This document shows, piece by piece, positions 26,010 through 34,253 of a stretch of 64,000 bases of DNA. Position 1 is the first letter of the stretch. Each line of letters begins with the position of its first letter. The stretch is from Paenibacillus agaridevorans (GTDB lineage: Bacteria > Bacillota > Bacilli > Paenibacillales > Paenibacillaceae). Below the pieces are notes generated by a model that saw only the letters and a program-made list of their open reading frames with translations, was not told the origin of the DNA and made no database searches. The position numbers and the translations under genes are program-made. The stretch lies in the NCBI RefSeq assembly GCF_003112455.1, contig NZ_BDQX01000171.1, positions 166,681 through 230,680 on the forward strand, written 5' to 3'.

Positions 26010-26035
26010 CGACTTCGTCCTTTCCAAGCCTGCTC

Positions 26036-27055
26036 CTACAAGCTCTCGGGAATGACAATACTCGTTTCCGTATAATAATATTGCTGCTCCGGCATTTTCC
26101 CGTTCAGGATTAGCTCATACAGCATGCGAATCGAACGATAACCTTGCTGGGCAGGATTCTGGACAATGGTAAAGTCGATTAATCCTTCTCGCATCCCCTG
26201 CTCCACCTCGGGCATCAAATCATTCGCTATAATGCGGTATCGATTTGGTCTGTTCATCCCCTTGACCACATCCATACATGCGCCTATATGGCCCGTAGCC
26301 ATATAGATCCCCTCGATCTCCGGGTATCTGGTCAACGCCTCCTTCAGCTTCTCGTAGGTATCTTCAAAACGATCGTAACCTTCAATCACTTGGACGATGT
26401 CAATGCCGCTGCCCGATAAATGATCGCCAAATCCCTTTACTCTGGCACGATGCGCATAAATGCTCAAATGTCCCGCCACCACCAACACCTTGCTCGGAGA
26501 ACGAAGCACTCGCGCCATTAGACCCGCCGCAATGCGGCCGCTTTGGGGAAGATTCTGACCCACAAAACATATCCGTTTGGACTGCTCGACATCCGAATTG
26601 AAGGTGATCACCGGCACGCCGCTGTCGACCGCTTGATTAATGCTTAGCCGAATGAGGTCATCATCCATAACCGAAAACATAATGCCGTTTACGCCGTCTT
26701 CCACAAGCTTGCGTATGACGGCAGCGCCCTCCTCCGGATTTTGATTGCTGACATAACAATATTCAAGCTGGATGCCGAACCCCTTCAGCTCATCGGCGGC
26801 TTCCTCGATACCGTCTCGTATTTCCTGAAAAAATTCGATCTCCCTAGGCGGCATAATGATGCCGACATGCAACGGTTTTTTGCTGAATGCAAGCGCTTTG
26901 GCCGCGGCATTAGGTACATAATTCAATTCTTCGGCGATAGCCATCACCTTTTCCCGGACGTGCGGCTTCACGCCTGGCCTGTCGTTTAAGACCCGGTCAA
27001 CCGTTCCTCTGGATACGCCCGCTTTTACCGCTATTTGCCGAATCGTTACGCTCAT
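26036..27055 (-). CDS. LacI-family transcription regulator
   Basis: 339 residues. Helix-turn-helix and hinge at 1-60 (VTIRQIAVKAGVSRGTVDRVLN, then ALAFSKK), followed by a periplasmic-binding-type sugar domain. I choose the ATG at 27055 because the one at 27061 abuts the GGGAGA ribosome site. The recognition helix has TVDRVLN in place of the usual TVSRVLN. A pair of palindromes with a central CG, as LacI proteins bind, lies 2.8 kb upstream at the oxygenase promoter, so that operon is a plausible target. No copy of that palindrome is seen in front of this gene. Confidence 0.9.
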   Translation of the reverse strand: MSVTIRQIAVKAGVSRGTVDRVLNDRPGVKPHVREKVMAIAEELNYVPNAAAKALAFSKKPLHVGIIMPPREIEFFQEIRDGIEEAADELKGFGIQLEYCYVSNQNPEEGAAVIRKLVEDGVNGIMFSVMDDDLIRLSINQAVDSGVPVITFNSDVEQSKRICFVGQNLPQSGRIAAGLMARVLRSPSKVLVVAGHLSIYAHRARVKGFGDHLSGSGIDIVQVIEGYDRFEDTYEKLKEALTRYPEIEGIYMATGHIGACMDVVKGMNRPNRYRIIANDLMPEVEQGMREGLIDFTIVQNPAQQGYRSIRMLYELILNGKMPEQQYYYTETSIVIPESL

Positions 27056-27132
27056 GCGCATTCTCCCATCCTGTCCTGAGTATGTCTATGGATTCTATTA
27101 TGAAAGAATGGAAGAACGTTATCAAGACGGCG

Positions 27133-28368
27133 TCAACGCATCAGTTGCTTAAGCCTTACCGTATGGTCGGCAAGAGCTTCCGCCGCCGGTTTGGCCTGCT
27201 TCTCAACCAGCATTTCGCCGATCCGGATATGTTTGGCTAAAGAGCCGCCTGAGCCAATTCCGCTAACGGCCACAACAGTTCCTTCTTCATTTAGATGGAA
27301 ATAAATTTGTCCCTCCTCGCCCATATTCCGTTCCACAATCGTAACGGCGCGATCGGTCAACCCGGCTACCTGCAGCGTCAGATCGTATTGGTCGGACCAG
27401 AACCAAGGCACGACCCCGTACGGCTTCTCCGAACCTAGCATATTGCCTGCCGCATGCATCCCCTGATCCACCGCATTGCGCCAAGCTTCCAACCGGATCC
27501 GATGATTGCCGAACAAGACATGCGGGAAGGAACAACAATCGCCGGCGGCAAAAATATTTGGATCGCTGGTCTGAAGCTTCTCGTTGACGCGTATGCCATT
27601 GTCTATATCAAGTCCGCTTTTTTCCGCAAGTGCGGTTTCCGGCACCGCTCCGATGCCGGCAATTACGATATCGCACGGAATTACCGTTCCATCGGCAAGA
27701 CGCAGCTTGAATTCGCCTGCTCCCTTGTCGATTCGCTCCAGGGAAGCGCCCGTAACAATGCGAACGCCTTGTTTCCGATGTTCCTGCTCCACAACTTTCG
27801 CTATAGCTTCGGGCACACCCCGGGCCAGCAGACGGCGACCCGCTTCCAGCAAAGTAACGGCGCAGCCTCTCTGTATAGCGCTTGCCGCAACTTCCAGACC
27901 TATAAACCCTCCGCCGATAACGACGACGCGCGAGCCATTCCGGAGCGATTCGCGGAGACGAACCGCGTCCTCGTAGCGGCGCAGATAGATCAGATCACCC
28001 GCTCCATCCCCGGCTATCTCAAGCTTTCTCGGCTTGGCTCCTGTTGCCAGCAGCAGCCGCATGTAAGGAATTTCTCTCCCGCTGGCCAGTTCCACGCGAT
28101 GCCCCTCTCGGTCGATGCGGCGCACGGCATCGCCGCTGACCCAGTCGATGCGCTCCTCTGCCAGCTGCGCCTCGCTTACTACCGCTGCCGGAGACGGCTC
28201 CTCCACCGCTATCAGCAACTCCTTGGACAGCTTGGGCCGCTCGTACGGCAATAAACCTTCGTTCCCGATTAACGTAATTTCGCCGTCCCATCCCAAACTT
28301 CTTAATTCCAGCGCGGCCCTGACCCCGGCTTCGCCAGCTCCGACGACAACCATTCCACTCTCATTCAT
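27133..28368 (-). CDS. NAD(P)H-dependent FAD ferredoxin reductase of a Rieske-linked oxygenase (MocF-like)
   Basis: 411 residues from the ATG at 28368, preceded by AGGAGCGG. Pyridine nucleotide-disulfide oxidoreductase fold: FAD-binding MVVVGAGEAGVRAALEL at the start, NAD-binding VVVIGGGFIGLEVA near 150, then FAAGDCC near 275 and a C-terminal reductase domain. This is the class that reduces Rieske or [2Fe-2S] ferredoxins (BphA4/MocF type). The reading frame is open for another 106 codons upstream, but that stretch overlaps the ferredoxin gene in another frame and is not coding. Third gene after the membrane oxygenase and ferredoxin, so electron flow should be NAD(P)H - this protein - ferredoxin - oxygenase. 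Confidence 0.9.
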   Translation of the reverse strand: MNESGMVVVGAGEAGVRAALELRSLGWDGEITLIGNEGLLPYERPKLSKELLIAVEEPSPAAVVSEAQLAEERIDWVSGDAVRRIDREGHRVELASGREIPYMRLLLATGAKPRKLEIAGDGAGDLIYLRRYEDAVRLRESLRNGSRVVVIGGGFIGLEVAASAIQRGCAVTLLEAGRRLLARGVPEAIAKVVEQEHRKQGVRIVTGASLERIDKGAGEFKLRLADGTVIPCDIVIAGIGAVPETALAEKSGLDIDNGIRVNEKLQTSDPNIFAAGDCCSFPHVLFGNHRIRLEAWRNAVDQGMHAAGNMLGSEKPYGVVPWFWSDQYDLTLQVAGLTDRAVTIVERNMGEEGQIYFHLNEEGTVVAVSGIGSGGSLAKHIRIGEMLVEKQAKPAAEALADHTVRLKQLMR

Positions 28369-28384
28369 CCTCTGCCGCTCCTGT

Positions 28385-28702
28385 CTAATCGATCTTAATA
28401 AACACGCTGTCCGACTCCACCTTAACCGGATACGTTCGAAGGTCGACGCATACGGGCGCGCGCTTGGCAGCGCCGGTCGGAATGTCGAATCGGCCGTTAT
28501 GCTTCGGGCATTCAATGACGTTTCCCATGACCAATCCGTTAGACAGATGAAATTTTTCATGCGTGCAATAGCCGTCGCTGGCGTAGAAATGTCCCTTGTC
28601 CGTACGATATACAGCAAAAGTGCGCTCTCCATGGTCGAATCGAATGACATCCTCCTCTTCAATCTCATCGACTGCGCATACTTCAATCCATTCTCCGCTC
28701 AT
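28385..28702 (-). CDS. Rieske-type [2Fe-2S] ferredoxin (MocE-like)
   Basis: 105 residues. The cluster ligands are CTH (in DGYCTHEKFHL) and CPKH (in IECPKHNGRF), with the usual 16-residue spacing. The start ATG at 28702 overlaps the stop of the upstream gene as ATGA, indicating translational coupling. The stop is 16 bp before the reductase gene. Small soluble electron carrier between the reductase and the membrane oxygenase. Confidence 0.92.
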   Translation of the reverse strand: MSGEWIEVCAVDEIEEEDVIRFDHGERTFAVYRTDKGHFYASDGYCTHEKFHLSNGLVMGNVIECPKHNGRFDIPTGAAKRAPVCVDLRTYPVKVESDSVFIKID

Positions 28703-29796
28703 AATGGCATCTGGCTCCTTTGTTCGGTTTGTTTGTCGAAATCGTGCATATACGGCTGTGCCGTAGGCGGCAGCGGCTTGACGACGACGTAAGCCGGATT
28801 CTCTTTTTGCTTGCGCAATGCGCCAATGACTTCTTTGAGCGCCGCCCAAAGTCCGGGACGCGCCTCCGGGCAATCACTTTTCATCTCCTGATGCAGCTTG
28901 GGCAACGCATGATACGGAACCATCGGGAACATATGATGTTCGACGTGATAGTTCATATTCCAGTACAAGAACCGGAATACGCGATTCATATAGACCGTTC
29001 GGCTATTCAAGCGATGGTCCAGCACATCTTCATACAATCCGAGATGCTGCGTCATGCCGAACAGCAGCACAATCAAGTTGCCGTAGAACGAAGGCAGCAC
29101 AATAAACATCGCCGGTAAAATGCTGCCGGTATATATACATGCGGCAATAACGGCCGCAAAAATGAGCAAGTATACCCGGGCCTCGCGAAACACTTTATGA
29201 TGTTCGGTTGGAGGGATATATTCCTTCTCCTGTACCTCCATCCTGCCGACCGTGTGCAGGAAAAAACGTTTGATCTCAATCGGTCCGCCATACAGATGAA
29301 AAATCTGCATCACAATAATTTTCCAAATTGGCGGTCTTTCGGTCAAAATTTCCGGATCGCGCCCGACGATAATCGTATCCGTATGATGTCGGGCATGACT
29401 CCAGCGCCATGGCGTCGCAGAGCGCAATACCATAAAGGAAGCGATCTGGTAGACGACATCGTTCATCCATTGCGTCTTAAAGGCTGTGCCGTGTCCGCAT
29501 TCATGCCAGCGGGAATCGCCGGGCGAAGCGTAAAAGGTGCCGTATGCAAAAAAAGCGAGAATGGACCACCATGTGCCCCAGGACAAATAAGCGAGATAAC
29601 CCAATACAATAAGCGTAGCAAACCAAATGAGCGTATCACGGATCGCGGGTCCGTCCTTTCGTTTCATCAGTTCCTTCATCTTGGCGCGCGGGATTGGGGT
29701 TGCATACCATTCCGCCGCGGCCAGCCCCCGCTCCTCGGCTCGTTTGCCCTCCGGACCGGTCAAGCTGTAATCTCTTTTTTGCACGACGATTGCCAT
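28699..29796 (-). CDS. Membrane fatty-acid-desaturase-like di-iron oxygenase (MocD-like)
   Basis: 365 residues from the ATG at 29796, preceded by AAAGGAGG; an upstream frame extension has no ribosome site. Histidine boxes HECGHGT, HARHH and HVEHH bind the di-iron centre. There are about four membrane spans, including WFATLIVLGYLAYLSW. The first two boxes sit near residues 105-150 and the third near 285. The family inserts double bonds or hydroxyl groups; when paired with a Rieske ferredoxin and reductase, as here, the best-known relative is rhizopine-catabolism MocD of Sinorhizobium, a demethylating or hydroxylating role. A desaturase or sphingolipid-like hydroxylase role is equally possible. 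Confidence 0.9.
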   Translation of the reverse strand: MAIVVQKRDYSLTGPEGKRAEERGLAAAEWYATPIPRAKMKELMKRKDGPAIRDTLIWFATLIVLGYLAYLSWGTWWSILAFFAYGTFYASPGDSRWHECGHGTAFKTQWMNDVVYQIASFMVLRSATPWRWSHARHHTDTIIVGRDPEILTERPPIWKIIVMQIFHLYGGPIEIKRFFLHTVGRMEVQEKEYIPPTEHHKVFREARVYLLIFAAVIAACIYTGSILPAMFIVLPSFYGNLIVLLFGMTQHLGLYEDVLDHRLNSRTVYMNRVFRFLYWNMNYHVEHHMFPMVPYHALPKLHQEMKSDCPEARPGLWAALKEVIGALRKQKENPAYVVVKPLPPTAQPYMHDFDKQTEQRSQMPL

Positions 29797-29833
29797 GAGC
29801 CTACCTCCTTTATGATTAAAAAAATCAATTTCC

Positions 29834-29845
29834 GTGCCCGGGCAC
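29834..29845. promoter_or_regulatory. Palindromic operator 1 of the three-component oxygenase operon
   Basis: GTGCCCGGGCAC, a perfect 12-bp palindrome with central CG, followed by A so that the TTTCCG...ACA context matches operator 2. It lies in the 5' leader, 38 bp before the start codon. Confidence 0.7.
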
Positions 29846-29889
29846 ATTTATGAGGAAAGAAAAAGCACGAAATCGGCTTCGACCTTTCC

Positions 29890-29901
29890 GTGCCCGGGCA
29901 C
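29890..29901. promoter_or_regulatory. Palindromic operator 2, overlapping the transcription start
   Basis: Second copy of GTGCCCGGGCAC in the identical context TTTCCG-palindrome-A. It begins 7 bp past the -10 and so covers the expected start site. The centres of the two operators are 56 bp apart. A LacI-type repressor binding both could form a short loop; the LacI gene at 26036 is the nearest candidate. Confidence 0.7.
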
Positions 29902-29907
29902 AACATT

Positions 29908-29936
29908 ATTATATTCCGATTTGCCCCGATCGGCAA
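29908..29936 (-). promoter_or_regulatory. Promoter of the three-component oxygenase operon
   Basis: Minus strand TTGCCG (29936-29931), 17-bp spacer, TATAAT (29913-29908): a strong sigma-A promoter. Operator 2 follows at once. Confidence 0.7.
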
Positions 29937-30001
29937 TATACAATTTATCGATCGGGCATTCATGTTCCTGAGAAGAATAAAATCACTTGAAGGATGACTG
30001 T

Positions 30002-30022
30002 CAAGCTCAAATATGCGATCTG
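30002..30022. repeat. 21-bp sequence also present at 44928
   Basis: CAAGCTCAAATATGCGATCT plus one further G occurs identically at 30002-30022 and 44928-44948. In both places a 101-bp repeat array follows on the right, 63 bp away here and 2.1 kb away at the second site. Confidence 0.6.
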
Positions 30023-30084
30023 TCGTCAAACTCGCTTCCTTTCTTCCTTTTTTCTCACCATTCGTTTGCGTTAGCCAAAGACCT

Positions 30085-30286
30085 ATTATCGTCTATGGCT
30101 GCTATTCAGAGTTACTTTAACGGTCCATCGGCGTTTTTATCGCCTACAGCTGCTCGTTCACCTACTTTTTGGAGCCATAAGCGTTACTAACGACTATGGC
30201 TGCTATTCAGAGTTACTATAACGGTCCATCGGCGTTTTTAACGCCTACAGCTGCTCGTTCACCTACTTATAGTCGCAAAAATGACC
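30085..30286. repeat. Two tandem copies of a 101-bp intergenic repeat (array A)
   Basis: Units begin with TCGTCTATGGCTGCTATTCA-like sequence near 30090 and 30191 (period 101 bp). They share CAGAGTTACT, CATCGGCGTTTTT, CGCCTACAGCTGCTCGTTC and CACCTACTT. Each contains a short hairpin (GGCGTT...AACGCC in the second copy). The same unit occurs three times at 47025-47345. Short frames read through it (MAAIQSY...), but differences between copies do not respect codons, so I treat it as noncoding. The flank 29937-30084 shows nothing else recognisable. Confidence 0.8.
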
Positions 30287-30436
30287 GCCAACCTATTTTC
30301 CCATTACTGCTGAAGCTTATTATGCGGTTACGACCCAATAGTGTTTTCCTGTCCGTTTTTTGTCAATTTTCGGCATTTTCGGTTTTTAAAAAGTCCTTGT
30401 TCGTTCTGGTTAACACCACCCTGCGAGCGGGAAGCG

Positions 30437-30692
30437 AACGGAATATTATAGCGGAAATATCCGCCTTATTGGGCTGAGCCGGGGGCAAACGGACTTTTAT
30501 AGCGGATATATCCGCTTTATTGGGCTTAGCCGGGGGCGTTCGGACTTTTATAGCGGATATATCCGCTTTATTGGGCTAAGCCGAGGGCAAACGGACTTTT
30601 ATAGCGGATATATCCGCTTTATTGGGCTTAGCCGGGGGCGTTCGGACTTTTATAGCGGATATATCCGCTTTATTGGGCTTAGCCGGGGGCAG
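30437..30692. repeat. Five tandem copies of a 51-bp palindromic repeat
   Basis: AGCGGATATATCCGCT cores at about 30450, 30501, 30552, 30603 and 30654: an exact 51-bp period. Each is followed by TTATTGGGCT-AGCCGGGGGC. The first copy is the most divergent (AGCGGAAATATCCGCC). Linkers alternate between GGGGGCAAACGGAC and GGGGGCGTTCGGAC, so the higher unit is 102 bp. The core is a perfect 14-bp palindrome, so each unit forms a hairpin. The stretch 30287-30436 between this array and array A has no gene I can support. Confidence 0.85.
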
Positions 30693-30711
30693 AACAGGCG
30701 AGTGACGTAGA

Positions 30712-30800
30712 CGAAGTTTTATGCTTCATTGGCTCTTTGAGCCAGCCATACGGCAAACGAAGCATATTTTTAGGCTTCATTGGCTCCCCAAGCCAGCGCC
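30712..30800. repeat. Two imperfect copies of a 45-bp repeat overlapping a gene's 3' end
   Basis: GCTTCATTGGCTCTTTGAGCCAG-like and GCTTCATTGGCTCCCCAAGCCAG-like units, each with a GGCT/AGCC hairpin. The second copy runs over the stop codon of the minus-strand gene ending at 30777 and supplies its last codons. Confidence 0.55.
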
Positions 30801-31778
30801 AACAGCCGATGCCCAAGCCCGTTCGGCCAGCCTCTTAAGAATGAGCGTCTGCTCCCAACGGTCAGATAGCTCGTCATCTCCCGACTTCATGGCGTACGGC
30901 GCCGGACCAAGCTCGTAGACGAATGGAAATACGTCGCCGGGTCCCGCTTCTGTCAACCATTCGTGCATGCAACTCGACCACCAGCTCACGAACCTTGCAG
31001 AGCATGGATCGTCGCCCTCTCTGCCGATCTCCGTCTGAATCTGCTGGCCGTTCGATACTCGGCCATGTATGCAAGAAGTGCGCCGGAACAAAGGCTCGAA
31101 CAAACGCCCCGCTTCGACCGCATCCTGCTCCGCGGTTATCTCGCCCGCGAGAACGTAATGGGATAAGTCCAACGTGAGGCGCAGCTCCGGCAGCGCTTCG
31201 ATGTACGACAGGGTTCTAAGCAGGTCTTGCGTAATTTTGCCTCGATGCGTCTCGACGAACATCGGGATTTGGGCTCGCTCGGCCGACTCCAGCAGCTCGC
31301 CTAGCAAACGAACGGCCTCGTCGCCCGTCACGAAGCTGTTTGCGACCTGAGCGTTCACGTATTGCGCGCCGAGCTCGCGGCACCGTTTCAGTACCGGAAG
31401 GAACGTGTCACCCGATGACGGAAAGCTCTGGACGCCCCATTGCAAACCATGACTCCGCAGCAACCGAACCCAGTCTTCCTGGCCATGCTCAGGCAGGCGG
31501 CTTAGCAGCCCAGCGAAACCCGCCTCCGCCACCCGCTCCAGCTTCCGCTCTATCGAAGTGTCCTCTTCGGACGGTCCGTTCATCGCCCACCAGGATTGAT
31601 GAACTTCCAGCCGCGGGGGCCGGCTCGATCCATCGTTGATGCGCCTCAAAAGCCCCTCAGATGTATGCGTATTTGCCGATTTCTTCACGCCGAGCACCAC
31701 CCGTTTATAATATTTGTCGTTTCTATCACTCAATGATAGAGTAATAAACAGGTGAAAGAAATGAATGATTTGATTCAA
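30777..31778 (-). CDS. Sugar phosphate isomerase/epimerase-like TIM-barrel protein
   Basis: The frame is open over 333 codons. The conserved part starts near LEVHQSWWAMNG (from about 31610). The body has AP-endonuclease family 2 features: GFAGLLSRLPEHG, MFVETHRGKITQDL, and LRLTLDLSHYVLAGE with metal-ligand type Glu, Asp and His. The first 30-odd codons look non-coding and overlap the divergent AraC promoter; a GTG or TTG start around 31640-31690 is likelier, but no ribosome site decides it. Related proteins isomerise or epimerise sugars and inositols. The gene is divergent from the AraC at 31829, its likely regulator. Its last codons lie within a short intergenic repeat. Confidence 0.75.
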   Translation of the reverse strand: MNQIIHFFHLFITLSLSDRNDKYYKRVVLGVKKSANTHTSEGLLRRINDGSSRPPRLEVHQSWWAMNGPSEEDTSIERKLERVAEAGFAGLLSRLPEHGQEDWVRLLRSHGLQWGVQSFPSSGDTFLPVLKRCRELGAQYVNAQVANSFVTGDEAVRLLGELLESAERAQIPMFVETHRGKITQDLLRTLSYIEALPELRLTLDLSHYVLAGEITAEQDAVEAGRLFEPLFRRTSCIHGRVSNGQQIQTEIGREGDDPCSARFVSWWSSCMHEWLTEAGPGDVFPFVYELGPAPYAMKSGDDELSDRWEQTLILKRLAERAWASAVGAGLGSQ

Positions 31779-31828
31779 CTATTTATACAATTTGACGTAT
31801 ACACAGGAAGAAAGGAGCTGGGTGGGAG

Positions 31829-32641
31829 ATGCTGGAGATTCCATTGTTCATTCCGGGAGAGTCTTACGGCAAGGTCGTTTGCGAACGGGGGTGGAAGTGG
31901 AATCGCGGCGATGTTCCGTTTCATGATTACGATCTGTGGTATGTATGGCGGGGAGAAGGGCGGCTCGTCCTTAACGGCGAGGAGCATCCGCTGTCGCACA
32001 ACCAGTGTTATCTGTTTCGGCCGGGCGACCGCGTGGACGCCTGGCATAATCCCGACCTGCCGCTAGTCGTCACCTATATTCATTTCTCTGCAAAAGAGAG
32101 CTCCGTAATGCTGGCCGCTCTCCCTTCCCGCTATGATATCGCCTCCCCGTACGTTTTCGAAGCCTATCTGGACAGATTCGTGCAAGTTATGACCTTAAGG
32201 GAGCACCGCCATAAAGAAGAAGCCTGCATGCTGCTTCGCCTCCTTCTGATGGGATTGGAACGGGAGAGCTTGTCTAGCAAAGAGGCTTCTAGAAGAAGGA
32301 GCCCGCATCTCGAAGCCATGACGAGGATCGCCGCAACGATTCGGGAAAATCCGGCTCAGGCAGGCTCGATCGCGGAACTGGCGAAGCAGGCGTATTTGTC
32401 GCCGCGCTACTTTTCCATGAAGTTTAGGGAAACGATGGGCCAGACGATCGAGAGCTATATCATCGAGAAAAGGATCGAACGCGCGGAGCTGCTGCTGAAC
32501 CAGCACGGCATGATGGTAGGAGAGGTAGCGGAAGCGCTTGGCTATCAGAACATCTATTATTTTAGCAAGCAATTCAAGAAAGTTAGAGGCTACAGCCCTT
32601 CGAAGGCGGGAAGGCGGGGCGCTTTGCACGCAAATGACTAA
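31829..32641 (+). CDS. AraC-family transcription regulator
   Basis: 270 residues with an N-terminal cupin domain (RGEGRLVLNGEEHPLSHNQCYLF, about 50-75) and a C-terminal AraC helix-turn-helix (about 165-262: SIAELAKQAYLSPRYFSMKF, VGEVAEALGYQNIYYFSKQF). The ATG follows GGTGGGAG. Divergent from the TIM-barrel gene and convergent with the ADP-ribosylglycohydrolase-like gene. Probably a sugar-responsive activator of the divergent gene. Confidence 0.87.
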   Translation: MLEIPLFIPGESYGKVVCERGWKWNRGDVPFHDYDLWYVWRGEGRLVLNGEEHPLSHNQCYLFRPGDRVDAWHNPDLPLVVTYIHFSAKESSVMLAALPSRYDIASPYVFEAYLDRFVQVMTLREHRHKEEACMLLRLLLMGLERESLSSKEASRRRSPHLEAMTRIAATIRENPAQAGSIAELAKQAYLSPRYFSMKFRETMGQTIESYIIEKRIERAELLLNQHGMMVGEVAEALGYQNIYYFSKQFKKVRGYSPSKAGRRGALHAND

Positions 32642-32682
32642 CATGAACGGGTATCGCTCATTCTGAGCCTGAACATCATCAA

Positions 32683-32715
32683 AAGCGGCATCGGAATGAA
32701 AGCCCGATACCGCTT
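32683..32715. terminator. Stem-loop between convergent AraC and ADP-ribosylglycohydrolase-like genes
   Basis: AAGCGG-ATCGG and CCGAT-CCGCTT arms with an internal mismatch and a 9-nt loop. No strong T-run follows on either strand. Candidate shared terminator. Confidence 0.4.
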
Positions 32716-32793
32716 GCTCGCTCAAATTCGATAACGGCTTGTTCGAGAACGGATCGGTCGGCATATAGCCCGGAGTACCGGATTCCCAAGCAG

Positions 32794-34185
32794 CTAGCTG
32801 TTACCTGCCAATTGTCCAGACAGCTTGCGGAAAACGTTATAGCTGCGCTCCGCGCATTCCGAAATGGCAATGGGATGAAAGCCAGGCAGGTCCGCATACA
32901 ACGTATCGTTTAGAGGAGCCGTCCATGAGGAAGGAAGCGCATCTGCTCCCAATGCCGCGCCCATAATGGATCCTACCGTCGCCCCGTTGCAATCGGTGTC
33001 CCAGCCACCCAGTACGGAAGTTGTGACCGCCTTCTCGAAGTCCCCGCCGCCAAAGATCAGGGAAGCCGCGACCAGCGCCGCATTATTATTCGTATGAACC
33101 GGATGGTAATGTTTGAACGTTTCCCAGATTTGATCAACCAGCGAGATTTGATCCCTGGCCGCGGATGCGATCTCCACTGCCTTATGGATATCCGCCGCAA
33201 GCCTGGACGTCGCCGGAATTTCGCTTAGGCCGATCTCGACGATCCGGCGCGGGTCCTTCTCGGCGAACGCGGCGGCAATCATCGCCGCAACGAACATTTC
33301 ACCGTAAATTCCGTTCTTGATATGCGAGAAGGAGGCATCGCGCCATGCCAGTTCGGCAGCCAGCTCGGGCTGTGCGGCTGCCCCGTACGCGAAGCCGTCT
33401 GCGCGAATTTGGGCGCCAATCCACTCGCGGTATGGGTTCAAATGCGTGCGAACCCATTCCAGCTTTTCTTTCCAGTTCTCCGGTCTGCCAGGCTTCATAT
33501 GAGAGGTCATTTGAGAAAAATTCAAATACGCCTGCGTCTCGGCCGTACAAACTTGCGCATAAGTGAGGCGATTATGCCATAACTTGCCGATATCCCATGA
33601 ATCCCAATCCAGTCCTTTCTCTTCGAGCATGATCAATCCAAGCACCGTATAACGAATATCGTCGTCGGTTTCCATAAATGCGATCCGCTCGCGTGTGCTC
33701 TTCAAGCCGTAATGAGCAAGACCCAACTCCTTCGCTCCCGGCGATTCGATCGGCGTATAACCTTGAATCGGCCAGGCGTTGGCGCCTTCAAACCAGAGCT
33801 GAACGTTTCTCCAGCCGGGATTGCCATTTGCTCCAGCCATGTACGGCCCGTGCTCAAGCGGCTTGCCAAGGGCGCAACCGACGCTCCGTCCCAGCCACGC
33901 TCCATAAAATTTGTTGCGCCATTGCGGCTCCGACCATCCGGCCTTCAGACGGCGCGGTCCTTCCGGACGCAGCTTGCGAATGCTCTCCAGCTCTGACGGC
34001 TCCTCATAAGGGAAGTCCGTTCTAGCTTGCAGCTTGGACAGTTCCTCATACAGACTCATAAGCTTTCCTTCATCGTCGCCCGCTTCCTCCGCTCTTTGAG
34101 CGAAGCCCTGCGTGTCGCACCCCTCTTCCGTTCTTTGGACAACCTCTTCTCTTACGAGCGCTTTCAATGGATCCCAACCAGCCAT
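32794..34185 (-). CDS. ADP-ribosylglycohydrolase-family protein
   Basis: 463 residues, longer than the usual 300-350 because of an N-terminal helical extension of about 80 residues. The family core is clear: GRSVGCALGKPLEHGPYM near 97, METDDDIRYTVLGLIML near 170 with the metal-binding acidic cluster, and GGWDTDCNGATVGSIMGA near 390. The fold binds two Mg ions and cleaves N- or O-linked ribosyl bonds. In sugar-use clusters of this kind it probably acts on a small riboside or glycoside rather than on ADP-ribosyl protein; that is inference. GGAAGGGA precedes the ATG. Last gene of a co-directional run from the kinase at 43837. Confidence 0.88.
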   Translation of the reverse strand: MAGWDPLKALVREEVVQRTEEGCDTQGFAQRAEEAGDDEGKLMSLYEELSKLQARTDFPYEEPSELESIRKLRPEGPRRLKAGWSEPQWRNKFYGAWLGRSVGCALGKPLEHGPYMAGANGNPGWRNVQLWFEGANAWPIQGYTPIESPGAKELGLAHYGLKSTRERIAFMETDDDIRYTVLGLIMLEEKGLDWDSWDIGKLWHNRLTYAQVCTAETQAYLNFSQMTSHMKPGRPENWKEKLEWVRTHLNPYREWIGAQIRADGFAYGAAAQPELAAELAWRDASFSHIKNGIYGEMFVAAMIAAAFAEKDPRRIVEIGLSEIPATSRLAADIHKAVEIASAARDQISLVDQIWETFKHYHPVHTNNNAALVAASLIFGGGDFEKAVTTSVLGGWDTDCNGATVGSIMGAALGADALPSSWTAPLNDTLYADLPGFHPIAISECAERSYNVFRKLSGQLAGNS

Positions 34186-34253
34186 AAGTTTTCAATCCCT
34201 TCCGCTTATTTAGGACTGATTATATAAGAAGACTAGTCTCAGCGCTTCCCAGA

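Noticed and set aside
28369-28686. N-terminal extension of the ferredoxin reductase by 106 codons
   Set aside because: It overlaps the Rieske ferredoxin gene in another frame; the ATG at 28368 has a ribosome site and begins the FAD-binding strand.
30085-30477. Small proteins read through the 101-bp and 51-bp repeats (MAAIQSY..., IAEISALLG)
   Set aside because: No ribosome sites, copies differ by frame-breaking indels and non-silent changes, and the repeats are structured as palindromes.
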